This document shows, piece after piece, positions 35,900-44,333 of a stretch of 64,000 bases of DNA. Position 1 is the stretch's first letter. Each line of letters opens with the position of its first letter. A program made the position numbers and the translations under genes. The notes under the pieces are model-generated. The model did not search any database and was not told the origin of the DNA. It saw only the letters and a program-made list of their open reading frames with translations. The stretch is taken from assembly GCA_964445695.1 (NCBI GenBank), contig CAYULF010000002.1, positions 124,001 through 188,000 of the forward strand, written 5' to 3'. The stretch is from JAUIKM01 sp964445695 (GTDB taxonomy: Bacteria; Bacteroidota; Ignavibacteria; Kapaibacteriales; UBA7675).

Positions 35900-37726
35900 T
35901 CAGACCTGCCCCATAAACTGCACATCGCAGAGGTTTTTGTAGACGCCGTTTTTGCTTAACAATTCGGCGTGATTGCCCTGCTCGACCAGGCGGCCGCCCT
36001 TAAACACCAGAATCTGATCGGCGTCCGCAATGGTTGAAAGCCGGTGCGCTATCAGCACGGCCGTGCGGTCGCGCAGTACGCGGTTAATTGCGTCCTGCAC
36101 CAGTTTTTCCGACTCGGAGTCGAGCGCCGAAGTGGCTTCGTCAAAAATCAGAATCGCCGGATCGCGAACGAGCGCGCGCGCAATCGCCAGGCGCTGTTTC
36201 TGGCCGCCGGAAAGCATCGTGCCGCGGTCGCCGATCGGCGTTTCGTAGCCTTGCGGCAATCGCTCGATAAATTCGGCCGCATTGGCGATTTCCGCCGCGT
36301 GTTTAATCTCCGCGTCCGTGGCTTCGGGTTTGCCGTAGCGGATATTGTTCGCCACCGTGTCGTTAAACAAGGTCGGTTCCTGCGCCACGACGCCGAAGAG
36401 TCCGCGGTAGTCGCCCACCTTAAGCGAGCGGATGTCACGCCCGTCAATTTTTATCGCGCCTTCCTGCGGATCGTACAGGCGAATCAGCAGATTGGCCATC
36501 GTGGATTTGCCGCCGCCGCTCGGGCCGACGAAGGCGATCTTGCGGCCGCGCTCCAGCTTGAAGTTTACCTCGCTCAGCACGGTGTCGTCGTTGTACGCAA
36601 AACTCAGATTTTCAATCGTCAGCGCCAGGTCGAATTTCTCGATCGGCTCCTTGCCGCTTTTGACTTTGGGCGTCAGGTCCAGCGTCGCAAACACGCGCTC
36701 GGCGGCGACCAGTCCGCGCTGGATGCGCGTCGGAATCTGCGCCATGCGCGAAATCGGCGACATAATTGCAAAGAGATAAAACAAAAATGCAATCAGGTCG
36801 CTGGCCGGCATTTTATCCTCGAACACTTCTCCCCCGCCGACGAACAAAACGGCGCAGAGCGCGGCAATCGCAAAGAGTTCGTTAATACCCGGCACCAGCG
36901 CAATCACCTTGCGGTGTTTAATTGCCGAGTGCACGTAACGGCTGGTCTGATCGGTAAAACGTTCGTTCGACAGTTTCTCCAGTCCAAAAGCCTTGACAAT
37001 CTTGATGCCACCGACCATCTCCTGCAGCACGCTCGTAAAGTCCGCCATGGCCGTCTGCATGCGCGATGCGTAACGGCGCAGATAACGCGTTGAAAGCTGG
37101 ATCAACAGCAGGCTGACAATACTCGTGCTGAAGGCGATCAACGTTAGTTTCATCGACAAACCAAGCAGAATTGCGAGCATGATAAAGGCTTCGATCGGCT
37201 CGCGCGTAATGGAGAGCAGTGTGGGCGTAATGCTCTGGTTAACCTGGCTGACGTCGTTGGTGACAAGTGAAATCAAGGTGCCGCTTTTGCGCTGCGAATA
37301 GTAGTCCATCGAAAGCGCGCTCATGCGCTTGAACAGTCGATCGCGAATCGACTTGATCACGCCTTCTTCCAGGCGCACGTTAACCAGCGCGCCCAGGTAT
37401 TTGAAGATATTTTTAACGACAAACACGCCGACAATCAGCAGGCTGAGGTTTAACAGCGTCTGCATCTCGCTCTCGGCGTAAATCATGTTAAACACGGCGT
37501 CAAAACCGCCCTGCACGATCGGCTCGAGGAATTCGCTGCCGGGCGTGTCGGCCCCGGTCGGAGCGGGTTGTGCGCCGCCCTCGACCTCAAAAACCAGCAT
37601 GAGCAGTTTAATCAGCCCGATCGACGCGGCCGTGGTGGCCGCGTACAAACCGTTGACAATAAATGTCAGGATGAACAGCGTGCGAAACGGTCGTGCAAAT
37701 TGAAGTACACGCAGAAACAGCTTCAA
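35900..37726 (-). CDS. msbA: MsbA-like ABC exporter
   Basis: 608 residues, a homodimeric half-transporter with fused membrane and ATPase domains. About six transmembrane helices (18-340, for example TLFILTFIVNGLYAATTAAS) precede the nucleotide-binding domain: Walker A VGPSGGGKSTMANLL, Q-loop VVAQEPTLFND, signature LSGGQKQRLAIARAL, Walker B AILIFDEATSALD, H-loop LIAHRLSTI. A TTG start at 37726 overlaps the TGA stop of the glycosyltransferase gene, implying translational coupling; the frame is open upstream but lies within that gene. Next to an LPS heptosyltransferase-like gene, lipid A/LPS export is the likely job; drug export is an alternative. Confidence 0.93.
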   Translation of the reverse strand: MKLFLRVLQFARPFRTLFILTFIVNGLYAATTAASIGLIKLLMLVFEVEGGAQPAPTGADTPGSEFLEPIVQGGFDAVFNMIYAESEMQTLLNLSLLIVGVFVVKNIFKYLGALVNVRLEEGVIKSIRDRLFKRMSALSMDYYSQRKSGTLISLVTNDVSQVNQSITPTLLSITREPIEAFIMLAILLGLSMKLTLIAFSTSIVSLLLIQLSTRYLRRYASRMQTAMADFTSVLQEMVGGIKIVKAFGLEKLSNERFTDQTSRYVHSAIKHRKVIALVPGINELFAIAALCAVLFVGGGEVFEDKMPASDLIAFLFYLFAIMSPISRMAQIPTRIQRGLVAAERVFATLDLTPKVKSGKEPIEKFDLALTIENLSFAYNDDTVLSEVNFKLERGRKIAFVGPSGGGKSTMANLLIRLYDPQEGAIKIDGRDIRSLKVGDYRGLFGVVAQEPTLFNDTVANNIRYGKPEATDAEIKHAAEIANAAEFIERLPQGYETPIGDRGTMLSGGQKQRLAIARALVRDPAILIFDEATSALDSESEKLVQDAINRVLRDRTAVLIAHRLSTIADADQILVFKGGRLVEQGNHAELLSKNGVYKNLCDVQFMGQV

Positions 37727-38874
37727 TGTCTTGCCCGCAGTTTGTCGGAAAAATGAGTGTGCAGCAGTTGCGCCAGCGCCGCCTGCGCTTCGGACTGCGC
37801 GATAGACGAAATCTGCGGCGCATCTGTTGTGAGTGCGATGTGCGGCGTCCCGTAGGGCGTCCACGGCAGCAGGCTTTTTACGCGATGCAGATAGAGCGCC
37901 ACCTGCGGCAGCCCAAAAGCTGCGCCCAGGTGCACAGCCGACGTATCCGGCGTGAACAGTGCGTCGCAGAGCGAAAGCATCGCTGCAAATTCGTGAAAGC
38001 TGGAAACGACGGGCGCACGGCGCACGGAGACCAATTCGGCAATCGCGGCCTGCTCGTCGGCGTACTGGCGATCGGCAAACAGCATCACTTCCACGCCCGG
38101 GAACTGCACGCGCAGATTTTTGAGCAGTCCGACAAAGTTATCGCGTCCCCAGTAGCGCGTCGGGCTGCCGCCCGCCAGGTTGACCGCCAGGCGCAGCGCG
38201 CCGCGCCGTCGCCCCAGTCGCTCAGCCGCCAGAGCGCGATCGCCCTCGTGCAGCGGATATTCCATGCGCAGATCGGCGGCGGACGGATCGATGTCGAAAG
38301 GCAGCAGCAGCTGCGCGATTCGCTCCACGATGTGAACGGTCGCGCGGTCGCGCGGCGGCACCAGATGTGTGTACACGCCGGCGTTGTTTTTGTCGATTCC
38401 CAGACGATAGCGCGCACCGCTCAGCCGCAGCAGTGCCGAAGACGTGACGGAGGGGTTGTCCATCAGGTCGACCGCCACGTCGTAGCGACGCAGGCGCAGG
38501 TCCCGCGCCAGGCGCGGCAGCCGGTAGAGTTTTTTGTGATAGACATGAATGTGATCAACGAAGGGAAGCAGCGCCGGTTCGATGGCGCGGTTATTTGTGC
38601 CGAGGATCACGTCGATGCGCGCCTCCGGCAGTTTGCGACGCAACTCCCGAATGACGGGAATCGAGATCAGCGCGTCGCCGATTTTGTCCTGGCGCAACAG
38701 AACTATGCGCGGCGGACTCGATAGCGGTATTTCCGGCGCGGGCGACTCGACCATCCGGGCCTTGCCGCCGTCAGCGAGACGACCAAGAAAAAGCCGCCGA
38801 AGTCGAATTTCCAGTTCCTTGCCGCCGGAGCGTCGCAGCGGCTTCAAGGGGCGTTTGTTGCGCGAACGGGACAC
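37723..38874 (-). CDS. Glycosyltransferase family 9 (ADP-heptose:LPS heptosyltransferase-like)
   Basis: 383 residues from a GTG one base after the ligase stop codon. GT-B fold: IVLLRQDKIGDALISIPVIR is the N-terminal acceptor-side motif (usually RxDxxGD), and NLAGGSPTRYW, LFTPDTSAVHLGAAFGLPQV the C-terminal nucleotide-sugar site with the conserved D-T-(S)-x-H. Family members add heptose to the LPS inner core, at the inner face of the inner membrane. The first 50 residues are Arg/Pro rich. It sits between the Acs-like ligase and the ABC exporter, all coupled. Confidence 0.9.
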   Translation of the reverse strand: MSRSRNKRPLKPLRRSGGKELEIRLRRLFLGRLADGGKARMVESPAPEIPLSSPPRIVLLRQDKIGDALISIPVIRELRRKLPEARIDVILGTNNRAIEPALLPFVDHIHVYHKKLYRLPRLARDLRLRRYDVAVDLMDNPSVTSSALLRLSGARYRLGIDKNNAGVYTHLVPPRDRATVHIVERIAQLLLPFDIDPSAADLRMEYPLHEGDRALAAERLGRRRGALRLAVNLAGGSPTRYWGRDNFVGLLKNLRVQFPGVEVMLFADRQYADEQAAIAELVSVRRAPVVSSFHEFAAMLSLCDALFTPDTSAVHLGAAFGLPQVALYLHRVKSLLPWTPYGTPHIALTTDAPQISSIAQSEAQAALAQLLHTHFSDKLRARH

Positions 38875-38875
38875 G

Positions 38876-40789
38876 TCAGATCGGTGCGTCGCGCTGTTCG
38901 GAAAACTGTACGGCGGATGTATCGCCTGGGTCGACGCCCAGGGATTCGGCCCGCAGCAGACGGCGCATGACGGTGCCGTTGCTGTTGCGCGGAAGTGAGT
39001 CTCGCGTGAAAATTTCCTGCGGCGTGGCGATTGGTCCCAGCTCGCGCCGGACGTGATCGCGCAGCACGCTCTCCAGATTGTCGCGTTTTTCAATGCCCGG
39101 TTTGAGTACCACAAATGCGCGCATCTGCTCGCCGGTGACGTCGTCCGGCAGACCGATAACCGCCGCCTCTTTAACCTGCGGATGCGTCATCAGCGTCGAT
39201 TCGACCTCGGCAACGCGAATGCTGTGACCGGAAATATTGACCACGTCCTCGTGACGGCCCAGCACGCAGAAGTAGCCGTCCTCATCGTAAAAGGCGACGT
39301 CGCCGGTATCGTAAAAACCAGGGATTTCCTCCCAGTAGCCGCGGTAGAGCTCGTCGTTGTTCCAGATGCCGGTCATCATATACGGCACGGGACGGCGCAG
39401 CACGAGGCGGCCGGTTGTGTTGGGATCGACCGTCTGGTGATTCTCGTCGACGATGTTGGCCACGACGGTGGGCATTGGTTTGCCGACCTTGCCGAGTTTG
39501 GCGGTCATCCCCGGCAGCGTGCCGAGCACGGGCGCGGCGATTTCCGTCTGCCACCAGTTGTCGATCACGTGGCCCTTGCCGCCGAGCATGTGTTCCTGAG
39601 CCCAGATCTGCGCTTCGGGGTTGAGCGGCTGGCCGCCGCTGGCTATCAGGCGCAGGCTGGAGAGATCGTATTTTTCGAGCGCCTGTTTCGTGGTCTCGCC
39701 GCCGCGGATAAACTTGCGGATGGCCGTCGGCACGGTAAACAGGATGTTCACGCCGTGGCGTTCAATGTTGCGCCAGACGACTTCAGAATTGGGATAGTCC
39801 AGGCTGCCTTCGCGCGCCAGCGCCGTCGCGCCGCACAGCAGTGGGCCGTAGACGATGTAGCTGTGGCCGACAATCCATGCAATGTTCGAGGTGCACCAGA
39901 TCACGTCCGACGGCCCCAGATCGTAGAAGGTGCGCGCAAGGTTGTATGTGCCGACCATGTATCCGCCGTGGGCGTGCACGACGCCTTTGGGTTTGCCGGT
40001 GGTGCCGCTGGTGTAGAGAATACAAAGCGGATCGTTCGCCTCCATTACCTCGGGCTCGATCCACTGCGGTTGGTGTTCGATAAAATCGAAAAAGTCGATT
40101 TCCAGATCGGACATCAGTTCAATCTGCGGCGTCTGGCGGCGGTGCACCACTATTTTTTCGATGCCGTCCAGGTCGTCGCAGGCGGCTTCCACGATTGATT
40201 TGAGCGGCAGGAGTTTGCCGCCGCGGTAGTTGACGTCGGCGCAGAAAATCAGCTTCGGCTGGGAGTCGATGATCCGTGCGCGCACAGCCTGTACGCCCAT
40301 GCCGGCATACACAACCGTGTGAATGGCGCCGATGCGCGCACATGCCAGCATAGTCGCGATGGCTTCGGGCGATTGCGGCATGTAGATCAGCACGCGGTCG
40401 CCTTTGCCGACGCCGACGGCTTTCATTGCATTGGCCAGCTGGCAGACCCGGCGCAGGAGACGTCCGTAGGTTATCAGTTCCTCGTAGCCGGTTTCCGTCG
40501 TCCAGATCAGCGCTACTTTATTGCGGTCGCGGCCCTTGGCGTGGCGGTCGAGCGCATTGACGGTGATGTTGCACTGTCCGCCGACGAACCACTCGTGGCG
40601 CGGCGGATTGAAGTTCATGGTTTTTGACCAGGGCTTGAACCAGGTCAGTTCGCGCGCCACGCTGTCCCAATATCGCTCGGGAAAACTGATGGAATGGAGA
40701 TAAAGCGCTTCGTAATCCTGAATCACGGCCGCCTCGCGCAGGGATTCCGGCGGAGTCAGCGTGCGGGATTCATTGATGAGACGTTCCAT
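38876..40789 (-). CDS. Acetyl-CoA synthetase-like AMP-binding ligase lacking the catalytic lysine
   Basis: 637 residues, close in length to Acs (about 650). An acetyl-CoA synthetase-type N-terminus (FPERYWDSVARELTWFKPWS, FNPPRHEWFVGGQCNITVNA) and the ATP-loop YTSGTTGKPKGVVH are intact. Key C-terminal residues differ: Salmonella Acs has PKTRSGKIMRR with the acetylatable catalytic lysine, here LPRNSNGTVMRR with Thr606; SGHR becomes SGHS (Ser523), and WWQTETGG becomes WWQTEIAAP (Ile417). The codon for Thr606 is ACC, not a single-base change from AAA/AAG plus silent. Adenylation should be impaired unless another lysine compensates; the enzyme may use another acyl substrate or only the thioester half reaction. 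Cotranscribed with GT9 and MsbA. Confidence 0.9.
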   Translation of the reverse strand: MERLINESRTLTPPESLREAAVIQDYEALYLHSISFPERYWDSVARELTWFKPWSKTMNFNPPRHEWFVGGQCNITVNALDRHAKGRDRNKVALIWTTETGYEELITYGRLLRRVCQLANAMKAVGVGKGDRVLIYMPQSPEAIATMLACARIGAIHTVVYAGMGVQAVRARIIDSQPKLIFCADVNYRGGKLLPLKSIVEAACDDLDGIEKIVVHRRQTPQIELMSDLEIDFFDFIEHQPQWIEPEVMEANDPLCILYTSGTTGKPKGVVHAHGGYMVGTYNLARTFYDLGPSDVIWCTSNIAWIVGHSYIVYGPLLCGATALAREGSLDYPNSEVVWRNIERHGVNILFTVPTAIRKFIRGGETTKQALEKYDLSSLRLIASGGQPLNPEAQIWAQEHMLGGKGHVIDNWWQTEIAAPVLGTLPGMTAKLGKVGKPMPTVVANIVDENHQTVDPNTTGRLVLRRPVPYMMTGIWNNDELYRGYWEEIPGFYDTGDVAFYDEDGYFCVLGRHEDVVNISGHSIRVAEVESTLMTHPQVKEAAVIGLPDDVTGEQMRAFVVLKPGIEKRDNLESVLRDHVRRELGPIATPQEIFTRDSLPRNSNGTVMRRLLRAESLGVDPGDTSAVQFSEQRDAPI

Positions 40790-40872
40790 TGTTGCCGGCC
40801 AGATGTTGGGAGAGGGAGCGCGGCTTAGGAAGACGCTCCGTCGTGGACCGTGGGGACGGATGTCGCCACGGG

Positions 40873-41415
40873 CTATTTGACAAGCTTGGAAATGGCCTTG
40901 AAGGTCGGCGTGCCGGCAACGACACAGAGTTCAAAGAGGATCGATTCCACGCTGGTAATAATCGCTCCGGCCTGCCGCATGCGCGCCAGCGCCAGCTCGC
41001 GGTCGGACTGCGAGCGCGACGAAACCGCATCGGCGATTACGATCGGCGTGTAGTTGTTGGCCAGCAGGTCCAGCGCCGTCTGCAGCACGCAGACATGCGT
41101 CTCGATGCCCATCAGGATTACGTGGTCGCGGCCGAGGTTTTCGAGCGCTTCGTGGAAGTGCGGCTCACCCCAGCAGCTGAAGCTCATTTTTTCGATGTGC
41201 GTAAAATCGTTCAGCGTCTCGGTCACCGCCGGAATGGTCGGTCCCAGTCCTTTGGTGTATTGCTGCGTAATCAGTGTCGGGACGTTCAGCTCGCGCAGGC
41301 CGCGCAGCAACATCACCATTTTAGCTTCAAGGTCGATGTGATTGTGGATGTGCGGGAAGAGGCGCTCCTGCATGTCGACCACGACGGCGCAGGTTTTATC
41401 TTTCTGGATTCGCAT
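40873..41415 (-). CDS. Isochorismatase-like cysteine hydrolase
   Basis: 180 residues, soluble; resembles the YcaC-type branch of the isochorismatase-like superfamily. The triad is visible: Asp14 in AVVVDMQERL, Lys in FTHIEKMSFSCW, and Cys in MGIETHVCVLQTALDLL, where the nucleophile follows the cis-peptide. FSCWGEPHFHEAL is the usual active-site loop. AGGA precedes the ATG at 41415. The gene ends 83 bp before the Acs-like ligase on the same strand and may start that operon. The substrate (an amide or ester of a small molecule) cannot be read from the sequence. Confidence 0.9.
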   Translation of the reverse strand: MRIQKDKTCAVVVDMQERLFPHIHNHIDLEAKMVMLLRGLRELNVPTLITQQYTKGLGPTIPAVTETLNDFTHIEKMSFSCWGEPHFHEALENLGRDHVILMGIETHVCVLQTALDLLANNYTPIVIADAVSSRSQSDRELALARMRQAGAIITSVESILFELCVVAGTPTFKAISKLVK

Positions 41416-41589
41416 ATGGTATCCTGAAGCAGGGTTGAAAGGGGCTGTTGTGCAATGTGCACAAGTTTACGCATTGCCGCGCGAACGGCAAAAAACAGCA
41501 AGCTTCTCCTGCCGCTTTGCGCCGCGGCCTTTGCGATTCTCTGGCATGAGATGGTAAATTGGTGGTTTGGCCTTTGAACATCCGGGGCA

Positions 41590-42138
41590 ATGCACTCAAT
41601 GACTTCTTCCCTTGAAAGGGCTATCGACCGACTCTCCGGCATTGTCGGCAATGTGGCTGCAGTGATGCTGATAGCGCTTGTGCTCGTCACTTTCGTCGAC
41701 GTTGTTCTGCGGTATTATTTCGAGAGCGGCTCGATTGCCATGCAGGAAATGGAGTGGCACCTCTACGCCATGATCTTCCTGCTGGGCATTTGTTTTACCA
41801 TGCGGTCCGATGCACATGTGCGCGTCGACGTTTTCTACACGCGTCTGCAACCGCGCACTCAGGCGCTGATCAACATGCTGGGCGTGCTGCTCTTTGTCCT
41901 GCCGCTGTCGACGCTGATAGTCGTGCACTCCTGGTCATTCGTCGAGTACTCGTTTGAAATTGGCGAGACGTCGCCTGACCCCGGCGGCCTGCCCTATACC
42001 TACCTGATCAAAGCCATGATTCCGCTGGCCTTTGTCTTAACAATTTTGTCGGGAATAGCTTTTTTCCTGCGCAATCTGCGGCAGTACAGAACCGGCGTTC
42101 CGCAACTGTACGATGAAAAAGCGGAGGGCCACGCGTGA
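41590..42138 (+). CDS. dctQ: TRAP transporter small permease subunit
   Basis: 182 residues with four hydrophobic helices (NVAAVMLIALVLVTFVDVVL, HLYAMIFLLGICF, LINMLGVLLFVLPLSTLI, AMIPLAFVLTILSGI). QEMEWHLYAMIFLLG and the RSDAHVRVDVFY loop match DctQ proteins. Its stop overlaps the GTG start of dctM. The subunit supports the large permease in sodium-driven uptake of organic acids, with a periplasmic binding protein that is not encoded here. It is divergent from the isochorismatase-like gene. Confidence 0.92.
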   Translation: MHSMTSSLERAIDRLSGIVGNVAAVMLIALVLVTFVDVVLRYYFESGSIAMQEMEWHLYAMIFLLGICFTMRSDAHVRVDVFYTRLQPRTQALINMLGVLLFVLPLSTLIVVHSWSFVEYSFEIGETSPDPGGLPYTYLIKAMIPLAFVLTILSGIAFFLRNLRQYRTGVPQLYDEKAEGHA

Positions 42139-43427
42139 AGGGACTGCTCCTTTTTGGACTCGCTTTTTTTGTCCTGCTGATTGGATTCTCCGTGGCGTTC
42201 AGCTTCGGCGGCGTGGCGCTGTTTTACGCGATGGTGACGGACAGCATGGACCTGTTCCGCATGATGCCTTATCGCATCTGGTCGCTGATGACAAACATCA
42301 CGCTCATGGCGGTGCCGCTGTTTATTCTGATGGGCATTATCCTGCAGAAGTCGGGCATGGCCGAGCGCCTGCTGGAATCGATGGGCACGCTCTTTGGCCG
42401 CGTGCGCGGCGGCGTGGCCGTATCGACAGTGGTTGTCGGCGCTATTCTTGCGGCGTCTACGGGCGTGGTGGGCGCCAGCGTCGTGGCGATGGCCGTCATC
42501 GCGCTGCCGGTTATGTTAAAATACAAATACGATCCCAGCCTGGCGGCGGGCACCATCTGCGCTTCCGGCACGCTGGGCCAGATAATACCTCCCTCTATTG
42601 TGTTAATCATCCTGGGCGAGGTCCTGCAGGTTCCCGTGGGCGATCTGTTCCAGGCGGCGGCTCTGCCGGGACTCTGCCTGGCGCTGATCTACATTATCTA
42701 CATTCTGGCGATTGCATTTTTCCGGCCCTCGGTCGCACCGGCCCTGCCGCCGGACGAACGTCCCCTGTTTAAGCGCTACGGCGAGGCGTTCAAGGCCATC
42801 CTGCCGCCGCTGGTTTTGATTGTCCTGGTACTCGGTTCGATATTCCGCGGATTGGCGACGCCGACGGAATCCGCCGCTGTCGGCGTGGTCGGCGCGGTGG
42901 TTCTGGCAATTGTGTACCGCCGTTTTTCCTTCCGCATGTTGTTTGAAGCCGCGCGCGAAACGGTCAAAGTGACTGCAATGATTTTCATGATCCTGATCGG
43001 CGCAACGGCCTTTTCAATGGTCTTCTCGTTCACCGGCGGCGAGGAGGCGGTTGCCAACTTCCTGACCAATCTGCCCGGCGGCGAGTGGGGATTTCTGATC
43101 ATCTCGATGCTGGCGATCATGCTGCTGGGCTTTTTCATCGACTTTGTTGAAATCTCGTATATCGTCGTTCCCATCCTGGCCCCGATCGCGGTGAGTTATG
43201 GGCTGGACCCAGTGTGGTTCGGGATACTTATCGCGCTCAACCTGCAGACCTCGTTTCTGACGCCGCCCTTTGGTTTCGCTCTGTTTTATCTGAAGGGCGC
43301 TGCGCCGGACACCCTGACGACGGGGCAGATTTACCGCGGCGTGACTCCGTTTATTCTCTTGCAGGTAGCGGTACTTCTGGCTGTGTTGTTTGTGCCTGAG
43401 GTGTTTATGTTGCGGGGTGTGGAGTAA
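42135..43427 (+). CDS. dctM: TRAP transporter large permease subunit
   Basis: 430 residues with about twelve hydrophobic segments, the ion-transporter superfamily membrane domain of TRAP systems. Typical segments are GVVGASVVAMAVIALPVMLK, ASGTLGQIIPPSIVLIILG, VGVVGAVVLAIVYR and NLQTSFLTPPFGFALFYLKG. It begins with GTG overlapping the dctQ stop codon. A repeat hairpin lies 39 bp past the stop and may terminate the transcript. The substrate is unknown; QIIPPS and TSFLTPPFG are the conserved substrate-path motifs. Confidence 0.94.
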   Translation: MKGLLLFGLAFFVLLIGFSVAFSFGGVALFYAMVTDSMDLFRMMPYRIWSLMTNITLMAVPLFILMGIILQKSGMAERLLESMGTLFGRVRGGVAVSTVVVGAILAASTGVVGASVVAMAVIALPVMLKYKYDPSLAAGTICASGTLGQIIPPSIVLIILGEVLQVPVGDLFQAAALPGLCLALIYIIYILAIAFFRPSVAPALPPDERPLFKRYGEAFKAILPPLVLIVLVLGSIFRGLATPTESAAVGVVGAVVLAIVYRRFSFRMLFEAARETVKVTAMIFMILIGATAFSMVFSFTGGEEAVANFLTNLPGGEWGFLIISMLAIMLLGFFIDFVEISYIVVPILAPIAVSYGLDPVWFGILIALNLQTSFLTPPFGFALFYLKGAAPDTLTTGQIYRGVTPFILLQVAVLLAVLFVPEVFMLRGVE

Positions 43428-43461
43428 TAAGCCTCTGTAGTTGGAAGACTTAAGATCAAAA

Positions 43462-43517
43462 AAAAGAGCTGTGAGCCCTTAGGGCTCACAGCTCCTACGT
43501 AGTTTCACGTAATTTCG
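43462..43517 (+). repeat. Dispersed hairpin repeat, copy 1
   Basis: Perfect arms GAGCTGTGAGCCC and GGGCTCACAGCTC (43466-43494, 3-base TTA loop), preceded by A-rich sequence and followed by a conserved tail close to TACGTAGTTTTACGTAA. Same orientation as copy 3. It lies 39 bp after dctM and could act as a terminator. Confidence 0.9.
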
Positions 43518-43696
43518 CGCAAGCTTAAACCGCTCAGCGCTCAAAACCCGCCGTTTGGCCTGAAACCCGTCACATGTTGTTTGTTAACGAGACCTCGAAT
43601 ACATAAACTTCGGGACGGCCTCCCAACTTCTCGCTCAAAAACTCTGCGTCAAAACATCACTGCCAACAGAGTACTACAAAAACCAGCAGGCGCGGT

Positions 43697-44311
43697 TCAC
43701 TCCCCCAACCCCAGCTTCTCCCTCAACAACTCAAAAAACGGCGTGGCATTGCCCGCGTCGTAGGAGCGCAATGTGTCCAGAAAACGAGGATAGTCAACCC
43801 GGCCGCGCTCGTACAGCGCCGCCGGACGGCGGCCGTACACAGCCTGAAGTATCTGAATCACCGCGTGCGCCACGCGGCCGTTACCGTCCGCGAAAGGTGC
43901 GATGTACACCATCTTCCAGAAAGCGAACCCCAGCAGCGCCGTCAGCGCGGCCGGTTTTTGCGCCGTCAGTTTAACACGCGTTAAACAGTCGTCGCAGTAG
44001 CCGCGCAGGGCGCGCTCCAGCTCCGCCGCCGTCTGCTGAGGCGGGATGTGCCAGGCCAGGCGAATTGGTCTGTCGCGCAGACGGCCCGCCGCCGGGTCGT
44101 CGCTGCCGAAAATGCGGCGGTGAATGTCCAGCAGGCGCGTCGGCGTAAACAGCTCCGCCGGGTCGAGCGATTTAAACTCCCGTACCGCCTGCTGCAGCGC
44201 GTGGTCCTGCGCCGCACGCGCGCGGCGTTTGTCTTCTTGACTCGCGTCGTCGTGCTGCGGCAGCGCCCCCGGAAAGGCGTCGGCCACGCCGTTGTTATGT
44301 GCGTGCGACAT
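43697..44311 (-). CDS. Fic/DOC-family protein without the catalytic histidine
   Basis: 204 residues, cytosolic. The Fic core is readable: the active-site loop is IAPFADGNGRVAHA, where family enzymes have HPFxDGNGRxxR. The catalytic His is Ala138 (codon GCA) and the final Arg is His, while DGNGR is intact. Such proteins usually cannot transfer AMP. An N-terminal helical region (SLDPAELFTPTRLLDIHRRI) precedes the core. ATG 44311 has GGGGAG upstream; a TTG at 44344 overlapping era is the alternative. It is the last gene of the ydbS-ydbT-era operon, 22 bp after era. Possibly a pseudo-enzyme with a scaffold role, or a Fic that uses a different chemistry. Confidence 0.82.
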   Translation of the reverse strand: MSHAHNNGVADAFPGALPQHDDASQEDKRRARAAQDHALQQAVREFKSLDPAELFTPTRLLDIHRRIFGSDDPAAGRLRDRPIRLAWHIPPQQTAAELERALRGYCDDCLTRVKLTAQKPAALTALLGFAFWKMVYIAPFADGNGRVAHAVIQILQAVYGRRPAALYERGRVDYPRFLDTLRSYDAGNATPFFELLREKLGLGE

Positions 44312-44333
44312 GTCGCGCTGCTCCCCGATCTGT

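Noticed and set aside
34785..35959. Several plus-strand frames across the tRNA and ridA region (up to 285 codons)
   Set aside because: They run through the tRNA gene or oppose ridA and the ABC exporter, with no domain evidence.
42269..42610. Minus-strand frame of 113 codons opposite dctM
   Set aside because: Shadow of the TRAP large permease; composition is inconsistent with a real protein.
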